Of a stretch of DNA of 64,000 nucleotides, positions 1-11,645 are shown piece after piece (positions within the stretch are counted from its first letter, which is position 1; the number at the start of each line of letters is the position of its first letter). The DNA is taken from positions 8,260,972 to 8,324,971 of the forward strand of contig JAQFVV010006199.1 in the NCBI GenBank assembly GCA_028023455.1. Direction: 5' to 3'. The notes beneath the pieces are model-generated. The model searched no databases. It saw only the letters and a list, made by a program, of their open reading frames with translations, and had not been told where the DNA came from. A program made the position numbers and the translations under genes. This DNA is from Epiperipatus broadwayi (Eukaryota; Onychophora; Udeonychophora; Euonychophora; Peripatidae).

Positions 1-774
1 ATCAATATAGTATTATAATTGCAATCATTTACTATTACAACATCACTATATGTAAGAGGTAAGAAAATAATTGATGATAGATAACTAATATACATGTGAA
101 ATTTATGAATTTTTAATTAATTAATTATTTTCAAATCATGAATTATTGAATTTTTGGTTTTTTTTTTTGAAGGAGTGATTTATGCAACTGGATTGTAATA
201 ATGCCATTTTGGAAATGTCGTATGATTATGCATTATCTAGAAGTTATATGACATGTTAAATTTAGACATTTGTTTGCAATATAGTTTAAAAATTGCAAAA
301 TATTAAAGTAAACTAAGAACTTTCAGGCTACATTGGATTCTTATCCTATTATTATTTTTTGGATAGTAGTCAGGTTATTATGAGTTCCAGTGAAAGAAAC
401 AGATTGGCAGTGTACTTTATTTATAGAGCATGTAGATGTTATAACAAAATTTTCTTATCATTTATATATTATATCATCATTATTTTTCTTATTTTATTTT
501 TTCAGTCTGAAAATTTCAAAACTTGTTCCGTGATACTGAAAACCATTATAGTAATTATATTTTTATTTATCTCCTTTAATTTGCTGTAAATTTTTGCAGT
601 AATGGCATTGTTGTATATTTTGATGCTATTAATCAACTAAATATTTATAATCAATTAATCTAAATGAGAATCATGAAATAAATATGTTATTAAAACACTG
701 AGGATATGAAGTTAAAATTAGACCAGAAATATAAATATTTTTCCTTCAGAAAATATTAGATAAGCATAAATATT
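1..774. other. AT-rich sequence without recognisable gene
   Basis: I see no repeat termini, RNA gene or conserved protein motif. A 76-codon open frame at 359-589 is hydrophobic and Phe/Ile-rich, as expected of translated AT-rich noncoding DNA, so I do not call it a gene. Confidence 0.5.
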
Positions 775-967
775 TATAGGGGATGTGAACTCAGACTTTC
801 AAGCACCCACCAACTATCCACACTATCTCATACAACTGATGCACATGACCACACACATGTATTTATTTATTTATCTTTTCTACATGTGTGTGGTCATGTG
901 TATCAGTTGTATGAGATAGTGTGGATAGTTGGTGGGTGCTAGAAAGTCTGAGTTCAAATCCCCTATA
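775..967. repeat. Long hairpin (87-bp arms) with Pol III B-box-like motif
   Basis: The left arm (775-861) and right arm (881-967) are reverse complements with about three mismatches over 87 bp, separated by a 19-bp AT-rich loop. The right arm on the plus strand carries GAGTTCAAATCCCC near 949-963, close to the tRNA B-box consensus, and an upstream AGTTGGTGGG stretch resembling a D-arm. The left arm carries the same on the minus strand. This could be a fold-back MITE, or two copies of a truncated tRNA-derived unit joined head to head. The sequence shows the hairpin directly; the tRNA link is inference. Confidence 0.75.
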
Positions 968-2090
968 TTTACAATTAAGCTCCAGGTTTATGAAGAGTGC
1001 CTGGTTTTCAAATATTTATAAATATTTATGAAATGTATTACTAATGCACTTATTATCTGACTTTATTATTGTGCATTATGGAATGAAATTTAAATACAGT
1101 TTTGCTTATCATCTATTCTTTAAGTTTGGAGAAAAAACAGAATCTTTTTAGATAATTGAATTAATTCAAAATATATCTTGGGCTTTTCAGCTATCCATAG
1201 ACTGAGATGGCCATCTAGTATTAGTAGTATGAGCTGCTTTTTATATATATCTTTGTACTTTTTCAAATAATTAAAATGGAGGCAGTACAATAGGATTAAA
1301 ACATTGTCTTTCATTCATGCTTTAAGCTTTTGATGTAAAACTTTATAATATATATACATACTTTGAGTTATCTAATATCTGATATAGATTTCTGGTTGTT
1401 AAAAGTGTATTGTCACTTTTCTTTTTTATTCTAAAATTACCATACTTTAAAGAATTGATTGTTTCTTATAACTAGTGCAGTTTAGTAGAGTCATAGTCAT
1501 TCTAACTGAATTAATATAAAAACTAGTTTACTTTACTATATACAATAATTTATATATATCAATTGCAAATTTGTTTCATATTTAAACTCAAAACTTAACA
1601 TACTCTATTTAAAAAAATCATTGATATATTTTGCTGTCTATTTTTTTTGTATGACTCCTAACATAAGTACTTAAATGTATAAAACAGGTCTTTATTGATG
1701 ATTATGTAATTGTGAATCCACATTTCACTTAAATTATAGTGTATCCTATAAATTAAATAATCTCTGTGACCACATTATAAATCTTATTTTTTTAAATAGA
1801 TATTTCTTACATCTTACTAGCTATATATCTCAAGGGATAGTACAGTCTCATTATTTTTTTGTCACCTATCAAAAAAATTGATGTCAAAATTTTCTTAATG
1901 TGATATTAAAGAGAATTAAATTTGATCTTAAATTAATGAAAAAAAGACAATAATCAGTGATATGTAGAAAAATTTATTCATCTGAACCACATAATTTATA
2001 TATTGTGTCAAAGGATCATCTTTGAGTCTTGTTGAAAAATGTTTAAGTTGGGAAAAATTATATAGAAATTCAATGCTAATATGGGTTAAT
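968..2090. other. AT-rich sequence without recognisable gene
   Basis: Nothing beyond homopolymer and AT microsatellite tracts. The small open frame on the minus strand at 1120-1314 has no recognisable motif. Confidence 0.45.
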
Positions 2091-3180
2091 TATTCATACA
2101 ATAATTTTTTTAAACACTTTATAGATGAATGGATTTCCAGTGGGCACCATGTCTGAATTTTAGAATAAATCATTGATAGACTTTTGTATGTGATTTGAGT
2201 TATGTAAGATTCTCTGTCTGATCTCTTACATCCATGTAGGTTAGTCTCCATCTCATCACGTATGATATTTTTGCCAATTTTATCCTATCAAGTAGCTGAC
2301 ATTTTAAGAAAGTTAATGTCAAATAAAGAGTTACTATATATTCTTCCAAATGACTTAACTTTTATGAACTGACAAAACAATCTCAACTAATCTAAGACTG
2401 TTGTTTCTAGTCCGTCTTTTTAGAATACTGTATATTAAAAGTTTTGACCCTGTTCCTCATAAATAATTATTTATATATTTATTAATGTGTTATTGTTTAT
2501 TCATTATACCAGTTCAAAATGCATAGTATGCTAATAGACTTTTGAAAAGAACTATTTTAATTTTTGTTCTCAAATGTTATTATTTGGATTGAAAGTTAAC
2601 AATTTTGTCAAAAGTATGATTCCTTTAATAATTATTAAATTAGTTTTGGTCACTGATGTATATATTTGAGTACCAAGAAATTTAGTTGGAATAGCTGTAA
2701 ACATCGGTGGTATAATTGTTCCTGTAATATTTGCTGTGCTGAAGATTTGTCGTCTGATACAATTGATTCAGTTATTCTAGGAATTTTAAGAATTTTTCAA
2801 TAATAAAAATATCAGTAGTTTCTTTGATAATTATCACATTATTAACATAGACCAGTATATTTATTTTTCTTCCTAGATGTGGGATAAATATACCTGGAAT
2901 AAAACCACTGATTTCTCTTAAGAATAAATCAATGTAGACAACAAATAAAGCAAGAGAAAGAGATCTTTAAATAATATCTTTTGCAAACTGAAATATTGAT
3001 GATAGTCTCAAGAAGCTTTTTATTGTGAAAATATTAGATATATGTTTAGTTAGATAATTAAGATTAACAATTGCAATTATATCTGATAGATAATTTTGCT
3101 TCAAAGTTAGCAGACAACATTTCAGTTTAATCTTTTTTCTTTTTTTTTTTTAAAAAGAAAATTTCTGCAATTCTAGAAGT
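2090..3180 (-). pseudogene. LINE reverse transcriptase relic
   Basis: Conceptual translation of the minus strand around 2975-2840 gives a stretch with RSLSLALFVVYIDLFLREI, followed after about 20 residues by ILVYVNNVIII. This matches the layout of RT motif 4 (xGCPLSxxLFxxYIxPLL) and the catalytic motif 5 (YVDDV), with both catalytic Asp codons now Asn. Weaker coding-like sequence continues on both sides. Stops and frameshifts are frequent, so this is an inactive fossil of a non-LTR retrotransposon. The clade cannot be assigned and the edges are approximate. Confidence 0.55.
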
Positions 3181-4250
3181 TTTATAATTCTAGGACAATA
3201 GCCACAATCATTTATATGCTAAGCTAAGGTAAAGTATAATGATGTAATGGTAGTAATAGTATTTTTAATATTCTGGGTAATCAATGTTATATATGTTTAT
3301 TTTTTTTAAGTTGTAGACTATCATATGTATTACTGAGTGTTTATCTATAGTGCCATTCATTATTTTGTCAATGTAAGTCCTTGATGTGGTAAGCTTGATG
3401 TCTGATATATGGAGGTCTATAAAATCAAATGATAACTTGGCTTATTAGATATATTGCCTGAAAAGTGACCAAAGTGCTAAGTTGCTGAGCTATGAAATAT
3501 AATATTCTGAATTATTCATGAATTGGTAAGAAACCAAGAAGATGCATTTAGAAAATATTATTATGGAACAATCAAAAGGAAATGATTTAATTTCAGACAA
3601 ATTAGACTAATATCAGAGAAATAATCTATAGTCTTTGGGAAATGTGTGCGCATATTAGTCATATACTTAATTATATCTTGATGTTGCAGATTTTGATATT
3701 TAACTTTTTTAAAGTATTATTTTAAAGAGATCTGCCCATCACCTTTCCTCCTTGTAGAAAAACTTGTGAAGATTAAAGCATTATTTGTCAGCTTTCCAAT
3801 TGATAGATTATGAAGATTTAAGTATTTTTTTTATTCTTCTTTTATTTAAATAAAAATAATTAAATATCCATTTTCTAACTAATATTGGATTATTAGTGAT
3901 TTGACTATGGCTAGCTATCTGAAAGTAAAATCTTAAGGCTGTTGTAACCTGAAAACATTTTCAAGTTTCAGTTAAGTGGTTTTCTTTAAATTGTTTTTAA
4001 AAAAAAACATTACTTCCTAAAAAGAAAAAAAAAAGGATTTGATTAGATAAATACTTCAAATGATCAGTCTTAAAAAAATTTCCCATAATGTTACTGTCTT
4101 TTTTATAAAATTTAAATAATCCATCTTAAACAAATTTAAACTGACAAAAAAAAAGTTAACATCAAATTAGGCTTTCATTCTTTACTGGAACTATATTAAG
4201 ATGTTTCCTCTTTTATAATCACATGATTAACTCACTCAGTGACATTATTT
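3181..4250. other. AT-rich sequence without recognisable gene
   Basis: Contains poly-A/T tracts and no convincing coding signal. The 5' end of the adjacent minus-strand LINE relic may extend into it. Confidence 0.4.
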
Positions 4251-4778
4251 AAATTATACTACAATAAATATAAATATTAAAATACATATAAAATAGAAAT
4301 TCACATAATATTACAATACTAACCAAAAACAAAATTTTACTAAAATTCTTCCACAACTATCATTTCATCTACTTACAAATTGATCTTGTCAAATGAAATT
4401 CAGCTATACATACAACATTTACATACAAAACAAAATACTTCCCCATCATTCACTGCAAAAATTAACTTCCTCAGATTCAACAAATTTTATCATCAAAGTT
4501 TCTTTTAATTCTTCTTATTTCACATCTTTCATAAAATATATCTTCTGCATTGTCAAATAATATTTTATGATCTGTATTTAGTTCATGAATATACAAAACT
4601 GGGTCATATATATCTATTTTTAATTATACTTTTATGAAATTTGACTCTTTCTTTAAGACTTAATTTACTTTGACCTATATAAATTTTACTACAACTGCAA
4701 GTAATCTTATAATACACCAGAAATAGATTTGTTATTAATTGTCTGTTTTGAGTTATTTAATAATGAATTTAAATCAAG
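4251..4778 (-). mobile_element. Penelope-like element remnant, GIY-YIG part (left arm of inverted pair)
   Basis: On the minus strand, about 4725-4600 translates to VYYKITCSCSKIYIGQ followed by SLKERVKFHKS. This is the GIY-YIG endonuclease signature with the Cys residues and downstream Arg/His region seen in Penelope-like elements. Further downstream (about 4590-4490) come HELNTDHKILFDNAE and a basic tail with Glu and Arg, matching the later nuclease region where FDNAxIL is typical. A frameshift separates these parts. The segment is the reverse complement, at roughly 80% identity, of 4803-5300. No reverse transcriptase is left, so it is a 3' fragment. Confidence 0.7.
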
Positions 4779-4802
4779 GATTTTTTTTCTTTCATGAAAG
4801 GC

Positions 4803-5300
4803 CTTAAATTTTAATTCATTATTAAATGGTTCAAAACAGCCAATTGATAGCAAATCTATTCTGGGTGTATTTTATAAGATTCTTTGCAGTTATAGTAAAA
4901 TTTATATAGATCAAAGAATTAAAGTTTATAACTCAGCTTTATATATTTATGAACTAAATATAGATCATAAAATATTATTTGACAATGCAGAAATATTTTA
5001 TGAAAGAAGTGAAATAAAAAGAAGAGTTAAAAGAAAGTTTGATCATAAATTTTTTTGAATCTGAGACCATTAATCTCATGAAGACATTCCTTTGATGTTA
5101 AAGGAAAGTTGATTTTGAAGTGAATGATGGGAATTTTGTTTTATGTATATATTGCATGTTTAGATGAATTTCACTTGACAAGATTTATTTGTTAATAGAT
5201 GAAACCATGGTTGTGGAAGAATTTTAGTAAAATTTTCTTTTTGGCTAGTGTTGTAATGTTATATGAATTTTTATTTTATTTATAATTAGTAGTATAGCAT
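4803..5300 (+). mobile_element. Penelope-like element remnant, GIY-YIG part (right arm of inverted pair)
   Basis: The plus-strand translation from about 4850 shows ILGVFYKILCSYSKIYIDQ, a degenerate GIY-YIG motif in which the usual Gly of YIGQ is Asp. It is followed by YIYELNIDHKILFDNAEIF and ERSEIKRRVKRKF. These are the same blocks as in the left arm, in the same order. The two arms diverge from a 24-bp spacer (4779-4802), so the copies are head to head. Inactivated by substitutions, stops and the loss of the RT part. Confidence 0.7.
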
Positions 5301-5342
5301 TAAGCAGTATTTAATTTTAAAGTACATATATTAATAAAAGTG

Positions 5343-5877
5343 AATAAATTTAGAAACCTACTATAACCCCCCCCCCCCCAAATTTACAAAATAATCTGCA
5401 AAAATAATATTTTGATTATAACTCTAAAGTTTCCAATAATCCAACATTGCTATTTTCCCTCTAAATGTACCAGGCCTTTAACCATGTTTACACACATATT
5501 TAAATTTTTTTGAATATACAAACTTTCATAACATTTTCTTTCCTTGAATTTTTAACATATTTTACTTTACAAATATTTTTTTTCAGGGTTATACATTTAT
5601 TTTTTAATACTGGTCATAGAATGAATTGTGAAAAAAAATATTCAGATAATAAAATGTGTTAAAAATTATAAGTAAAGAAAATGTTATGAAATTTTGGATA
5701 TTTAAAAAAATTTAAATAAATGTATAAACATGGTTCAAGGCCCAGTACAATTAGGGGAGAAATGGGCATTATTAGAATATAGAAAATTTTATAGTTATAA
5801 TTAAAATATTATTTCTGTAGATTGTATGTAAATTTGGGGAAAAAAATTGGTTTGTGATAGGTTTCTAAATTTATTAT
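5343..5877. repeat. Fold-back element with ~240-bp diverged inverted arms
   Basis: The left arm (about 5343-5589) and right arm (about 5627-5877) are inverted copies at roughly 75-80% identity around a short loop. The outer ends read AATTTAGAAACC and its complement. Both arms share blocks such as ATTTCATAACATTTTCTTT. A 14-base poly-C run sits near the left end (about 5366-5380) where the right arm has a less pure tract. No coding capacity. Likely an old MITE or fold-back transposon; no target-site duplication can be separated from the palindromic ends. Confidence 0.65.
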
Positions 5878-5959
5878 TTTTTAAATATATGTGTATATAT
5901 TTCATTATTTATATGTAATATAATACAATGTAAATAATATCCACTAGATGGAGTTGCTA

Positions 5960-6830
5960 TAGAGTAGTTGGTCAGCAAAATTAAAATGATCTGTAGATTG
6001 CAGTTTATGGATAATAAGAGAATAACCAAAATAGTATTTAATTGGGTTATGAGTAAAGGACAGGCTTTTATGGATAATAAGAGAATAACCAAAATAGTAT
6101 TTAATTGGGTTATGAGTAAAGGACAGGCAACAAGTTTGGGTGAGGAAGGTAATACAATATGCAGAAGATTTAGATAAAGAATTTTTGTCAGTATACTTAT
6201 ATAAAAGATGGAATGATTGTGTTAGAATTGTTGAATGCTAAAGTGGCAAGGAATGGGATAGAAGAATAGATGTATTAATAAAAAATAGGGAGTTAGAGAG
6301 CTAGAGAAATAGTGTGGTGAGTAAAAAGGGTTTAAATATATATAGAAGTAAACAGAATATTGGGTGCAAATTAATTTATGATAATAGCAAGAGAAGTAGT
6401 TTACAGTTTAAGGCTTGAACAGGATCTTTAACAACAAGTGAATATATACAAATGGAAAAATATGGGTGAGTTAGTGTGCAAGTTATGTAAGGAAGGCATA
6501 GAAAATATTAGGCATTTGTTAATTGAATGTAAATGCCTGCGAGTACAAAGGGTACAAATAATGAAGTTGTGGGAAAATAAATATAAACAAAATGATTATA
6601 CAGAAAGTGGATTCTCAGGTTTTATGCTGGATTTTGGAAAAAATAAGAGGGATTTAGATATAAATGTCATAAACTTGACAAAGATTATGTTGTGGAAATG
6701 GTATGGAGCAGGATAGTGAAGAATATGGGAAGGGGGAGGTAAGGTTGCTAACAGGTTTCTCTGGGCATTGTGGCTGAGAGATTTCTGACCCCAACAAAGA
6801 AGAAGCCACACTGCATCATATCACATATGA
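5960..6830 (+). mobile_element. 5'-truncated CR1-like LINE, 3' end copy
   Basis: Nearly colinear with the last ~850 bp of the CR1-like element at 12.9-17.3 kb, from the FMDNK segment through the C-terminal Cys/His knuckle and the 3' UTR. The knuckle reads CKLCKEGIENIRHLLIEC, followed by a KIMLWKWYGAG terminus before a stop at about 6714. The 3' UTR ends with GAAGCCACACTGCATCATATCACAT, the same kind of CATCA-rich tail as the longer copy. A 63-bp segment is tandemly duplicated near the 5' end. Stops and frameshifts make it nonfunctional, and 5' truncation fits incomplete reverse transcription. Confidence 0.8.
6007..6129 (+). repeat. 63-bp in-frame tandem duplication in the LINE copy
   Basis: Two essentially identical 63-bp units begin at about 6007 and 6070. 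They encode FMDNKRITKIVFNWVMSKGQA twice in the same frame. The related copy near 16.48 kb has only one unit, so the duplication arose after insertion or in this copy's source. Confidence 0.9.
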
Positions 6831-7211
6831 TTGTAAAAGAGAAAACATTTGGATAAGGTTCCAAGAGGAAATAAAAGTCAGGTTCGATGTTAAATAAATT
6901 TATTTTTAGTTGTCTATTTCAATTTTGTTTAAGATTGATTATTTTAAATTTGATTAGATAATTCTGAAAAACCATAATTCCATGATTGAAATGTAATCAT
7001 TTTTTATTAATGATTTATTATTATAGCACTCTTTTGAAATAATTCTTAAAAAAAGTCAATTGACTATCTGAAATATAAATTCTAGTGGAAGTGTTCCAAA
7101 CCTCTCTTGCATACATTCATGTTGGGCTGATGTATATTAGTTTTTATTTTGTTGATAAGCTTTGATTTTCATACATTGTTTACCATATTGTAATTTTATA
7201 GTTATTTTGTA

Positions 7212-7254
7212 ACATGCACACACACACACGCGCGCGCGCGCACACACACACATA
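7212..7254. repeat. (CA)n(CG)n(CA)n(TA)n microsatellite
   Basis: A pure alternating purine-pyrimidine tract: CA repeats, then about eight CG steps, then CA and TA repeats. Such tracts can adopt Z-DNA. It directly abuts the palindrome that follows. Confidence 0.95.
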
Positions 7255-7505
7255 TATAGGCAAATTTATAAATAAATATTTAAAAATACAGTATTTAAAA
7301 ACTTATAAAAAAATATATGTATAACCGTCACTTAGGAGCGCTTTCAACTAACTTGTAGCTTTGTCAACTATCACGGATAGTTGACAAAGCTACAAGTTAA
7401 AGCTACAAGTTAGTTGAAAGCGCTCCTAAGTGACGGTTATACATATATTTTTTATAAGTTTTTAAATACTGTATTTTTAAATATTTATTTATAAATTTGC
7501 GTATA
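7255..7505. repeat. Near-perfect ~118-bp-arm palindrome
   Basis: The left arm (7255-7372) and right arm (7376-7505) are reverse complements with a 3-bp centre (ACG). I count about one substitution, a one-base difference in an A/T run, and a 13-bp tandem duplication (AAGCTACAAGTTA) in the right arm. The inner third keeps several CpGs (ACCGTC, GAGCGCTTTC), unlike the surrounding DNA, which suggests a young element. It lacks coding capacity. Candidates are a fold-back MITE, a hairpin RNA source, or a fold-back introduced in cloning or assembly. Confidence 0.85.
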
Positions 7506-9660
7506 TTATTTTGAAGAAATACAAATATCGATTTTTATATATATATACATAGCACAGGTATTTTTACGGGAACAGTTTGCATATATAAATTAAGATTATA
7601 ATACAAACAAAAAAAGATGTAATTATTAATCATGATGTGAGAAAGCACATTTGCAAATGCATTTACTCTCTATATTCACTCATTCATATTTATTCAAAAA
7701 ATAAAACTAATAAAAAAATGCTGCATCATATTTTTAATTTTTTTAATAAAATTATTAGTGAAATGTCAAACTTTTACATGATTAAACATACTCTGGAAAT
7801 ATTTATCTTCAGTAACTTTTTCCCCTATGGAAACATAATAGCAGTCCTGTTAGCACCAGACCATGATCTCTGTAGTTTGGATGATTTTGTTTTTATTGAT
7901 TTCAGAAACCATAAACTTAACCCTGTATGCAATTTTCCATTTTAGATTCTAGAATAAACTCTTCAAACTTTAAACTTTCTGAACAATATAAGAATGTTTT
8001 ACAGTTTTTTTTTCTGCCACCATAAAATAATAACTTTCATTTTATTACTTAAGAAAGATACTTTTTGATTTTTTAATTTTTTTTTTATAAAACTTCTAGC
8101 TTATGGTTAGAAAACATTTTATTACATGAAATATTATGTCATAACAATCTTTTGTAAGGATAAAAAATGAAGAATAAAATGTGTATGCTTTCAACATAAC
8201 CACAAGAAATGTTATTAATAAATATGATTGCATATAGTGTTCCAAGGTGAAAAAATTATTGCTGCCACTTTGTAAAATTTATAAAATTAGATTTTATTTT
8301 TTGTTTGTTTATTTATTTGAATAGCATCCAAGTTAGTATATATTATATCCCAGTTCCAGTGCATTTTATTTTTTTAAATTTTTTAATGAGAAAATTTATT
8401 ACCATTTTAAGCATGATATTTTTTTCAATAAAAGTATGTTAAAGTATAATGTATAATAATAATCTGATTGAATTATCAAAGTGTATAATGTCAATTGGCT
8501 AGACATCTATTATTATAATCAACAACATTGACATTGTTTTGACATATAATGATAAAAAACCAAAAAATTAAATATCTGTGTTTTTATCATGATGGCTTTG
8601 GTTTAATAAATGATGGTATTTAACTTTTTGGAAATGATTTGGTGTTGAATAAAACTTTTTGATTTGATAATTAGAAAAGTAATTAAAATAATAAAACCTT
8701 TGCATTTTTTTTTGTCATTTTATTGGTGAAAGTTAGCTGTTTGCTTATTTCATATCTTTTTCTAGAGATATGAATGATTTTTTTTTTAGAATTCCTGGAT
8801 TAAACTTGATTAAAAATAATAATTTTCTTTTTGTCATCTTCATTTAAATTCACTAATGTTTTTTTTAAAGAGGGAGAGAATATCTGAATTAGTGTTTTAA
8901 TTTATTTCATTGCTATATTATTGTAATTCAAGACACAATCGATATCATTATCAGATTTTCTTGCATTCAAAAGACAGGGCATATTTTCGAAAAGGATAGG
9001 TAAAGATGTTTCTTAATACTAATAATAAAAGAGATAGAAAAAAATTAAAGAAGCTACCATAATTAAAAATATTAGATGAAGTTAAAAAAAAAAGGCTTAA
9101 AGTTATTACTTTTATAAAAATTGAATTTCATATAGCTTAAATATATAAATTTAGAAAGGAGAATAAAATATTTACAAGAAATATTTCCAGAGGGAAATAA
9201 TATATATTAAGTAAAAGAAAAATTTTAAAAGTCACAAAATTTTAATAATTGAGAGAAGATAAGGTTAAAAATAGAATAAAATTTAAAAAATGTAAAAGTA
9301 TTTATGAAATTATATTATAATTAGAAAATGTGTGAATAAATTTAATAAAATAATTAAAATGAAAGACATAAATTAAATTAATAAATAAATGATAGACATA
9401 AATTAAATTAATAATAAATAAATAGTTAATAGTAATATAAATGTAAATTATAAAATATATAGTATTTTATACAAAGAAAAAAATTATAAAGTTATTAAAA
9501 ATTATGTATGTACATTGATTGAGTTTTTTAAAGTATAACTGGATTGTATATAATCTATTATGCAAATACATAGAGTATTATATATAATGTATAATATTTA
9601 ATTATATGTAGTAATACATTAAACTGTGTTAATTATGTGGTCATATATGTTTGAGTATTG
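7506..9660. other. AT-rich sequence without recognisable gene
   Basis: The longest open frame (7637-7945, 102 codons) shows no conserved motif and Asn/Phe/Ile-heavy composition. Around 9360-9430 there are short imperfect tandem copies of an AATTAAATTAATAAATAA-like unit. Confidence 0.45.
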
Positions 9661-10019
9661 TAGCTCTGGTTGCAGAAAGGAATTTACTGTTAACAGAAAG
9701 AATACTCTTTGATTCCTCCTGGAGGTCTTAAAGGAACTGAGCAGGAGCAAATTCCTAATGTCCTTTCCATACATTCTTGTCATTGCAGCTTTATCACTAT
9801 GTGATTATTCATATACTATACACACATTGATGGCCTGTTTACCAAAGTGTGGTGATTTCATTGTTTTTGTTTTTTTACCTCTGAGCTTAAGATCAAGAAA
9901 CACCATGGTTTTTCTTCTCAGTTGCATGATATGGCAGAATGAATGTGTGTGTGAATGAAAAAAAAATTCTAATAGGATATTTACAATCATGACAGGCAAA
10001 AATAAATTATGGCCCTTAT
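9661..10019. other. Less AT-rich unclassified segment upstream of RTE relic
   Basis: Base composition is visibly more balanced than the flanks, with few poly-A/T runs. Two opposed short open frames overlap (9758-9958 plus, 9805-9999 minus) without recognisable motifs. It could be an unrelated repeat or the 5' part of the RTE element that follows. Confidence 0.35.
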
Positions 10020-10519
10020 TTCTAGGAGGCTATAAAATCACCAGCTAAGGCAGCACTTGAGGCTGAAGGCAGAGGGTGCTAAGAATTCCCTGATTGTGGA
10101 TCCAGGTTGCCATTTGATGATGACTTTTTATTTAGATACTTAAAACTGCAGATCACTTTCAAGTGAAAGAAAATTGCAAGAACTGTCTCATATTAAATTG
10201 GACATTATTGGACTTTGTAAAGTTAGAAGAAAAGGTAAAGAGATGGTTAATTTAAAAAGTAGACATGCACTCTATTTCAAAGGTACAAATATTCAAAGCA
10301 CAAGTGGAGTAGGATTCATTTTAATAAAAACTGAACATTCTGGAGATTGATAGTGTATCAGACATAATGGCAAGATTAGTTCAACTTAATATCACATACC
10401 AAATGGAGATAATTCAGATTTATGCTCCAACAAGTTTGCATAGTGATGAAGTCATAGACGATTTATATATGGATGTACAATAAGCTTTTTATCAGACCAA
10501 ACAACATTTTAAAATTGTT

Positions 10520-10957
10520 GTGGGTGACTTTAATGCTAGAATTGGTAAACAATTGAAAGATGAAAGTGATGTGAGTAAATTTGGTTATTATAATAGAAAT
10601 GAGAGAGGACATAGACTTGTGGAGTTTGCAGGAAAAGAAAAACTTTATATTATGAATTCTTTTTTTGAGAAAAATAGGAAATGGACATGGAAGCATCCAA
10701 ATGAAGTTACAGCAGAATTGGATTTTATTTTGCCTAACAGAAAATATATATTTCAAGATTCTCATGCTCTTAGTAAAATTAACACAGGAAGTGATCATCA
10801 ATTAATGAGATATAAGATACATGTAAATGCAAAACTAGTGAGACAAAAATTATTAAGAAAAATAATATTCATAGTTGATATTCATAATCTTCAGAAACAT
10901 TCTAATGAATTTAAATTAGAATTTGCAAATCGTTTTCAAATATTAGCAGATTTTTAA
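10520..10957 (+). pseudogene. APE endonuclease domain of RTE relic (longest open part)
   Basis: This 145-codon open stretch covers the C-terminal half of an apurinic-type endonuclease. GDFNARIG holds the catalytic Asp/Asn pair, AELDFILPN the second catalytic region, and GSDHQLMRY the SDH motif with the catalytic Asp/His. In RTE elements this domain nicks the target DNA to prime reverse transcription. All visible active-site residues remain, but the upstream half lies in another frame and the RT downstream is broken. The apparent Met start is internal to the family's domain, so it is not a true start. Confidence 0.8.
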
Positions 10958-11599
10958 CATGATTCAGATTTGAATGAAATTAATAGAAAAATAACTGATA
11001 TACTTTTAAAAACTGCAACAAAGATAGCTGGTAGAAAAAAGACTAGAAAATTTATGAAGAAAAGAAGAAATTTGAAACTATATAAAAATGATGTATTAAG
11101 AATGATTGAATATCTCGAATTTTGTAAAATGGTGCAAAGAAGAGTTGATAATAATACTAGAGAATATAATTGTGAATTAGTAAGAAAAACTATAGAAGAG
11201 AATAAAAGTCTTGAGTGTGAAACAATTTTGGTATTGGTGGGAAACTTATATCTGCAATAAGGAAAAAAGATGGAGTTATTACTAAAAAGAGTGATGACAT
11301 CATGAAATGGATAGAAGAGTTCTATCAAGAATTATATAATAATAAAATACAAGTACTTCCAACAATTATTATAACTTCTGAATGGCCCAGGATTTTGAAT
11401 GAAGAAGTGAGTCATGCAATTGAATTTATGAAGAAGGAAAAAGCTTCAGGTAATGATAGAATTGTAATTGATATCCTAAAAGAAGCAGGGAAAGAAATAG
11501 ATTTTTTTTTTGGCAAAATTATATACCAAATGTTTAAATGATAAAGATGTACCAGTTGATTGGAAGAATGCAGTATTAATATTTAAAAAAGATGATAAA

Positions 11600-11645
11600 G
11601 ATGATATTAGAAATTACAGATCATGATATTAGAAATTACAGATCT
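11600..11645 (+). repeat. 22-bp tandem duplication inside the RTE RT region
   Basis: ATGATATTAGAAATTACAGATC occurs twice back to back, disrupting the reading frame at the conserved NYR block of the RT domain. Confidence 0.85.

Noticed and set aside
359-589. 76-codon open frame
   Set aside because: Hydrophobic Ile/Phe-rich translation typical of AT-rich noncoding DNA; no motif and no supporting context.
775-967. CRISPR-like or riboswitch structure
   Set aside because: A single inverted repeat with no array of spaced direct repeats, in a eukaryotic repeat context; fits a fold-back element.
5968-6177. 69-codon frame with a duplicated 21-residue block as a possible repeat-protein gene
   Set aside because: It is the C-terminal segment of a LINE ORF2 with a private tandem duplication, as shown by alignment with 16.48 kb.
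7637-7945. 102-codon open frame
   Set aside because: No conserved motif, codon use indistinguishable from background, no promoter or splice context.
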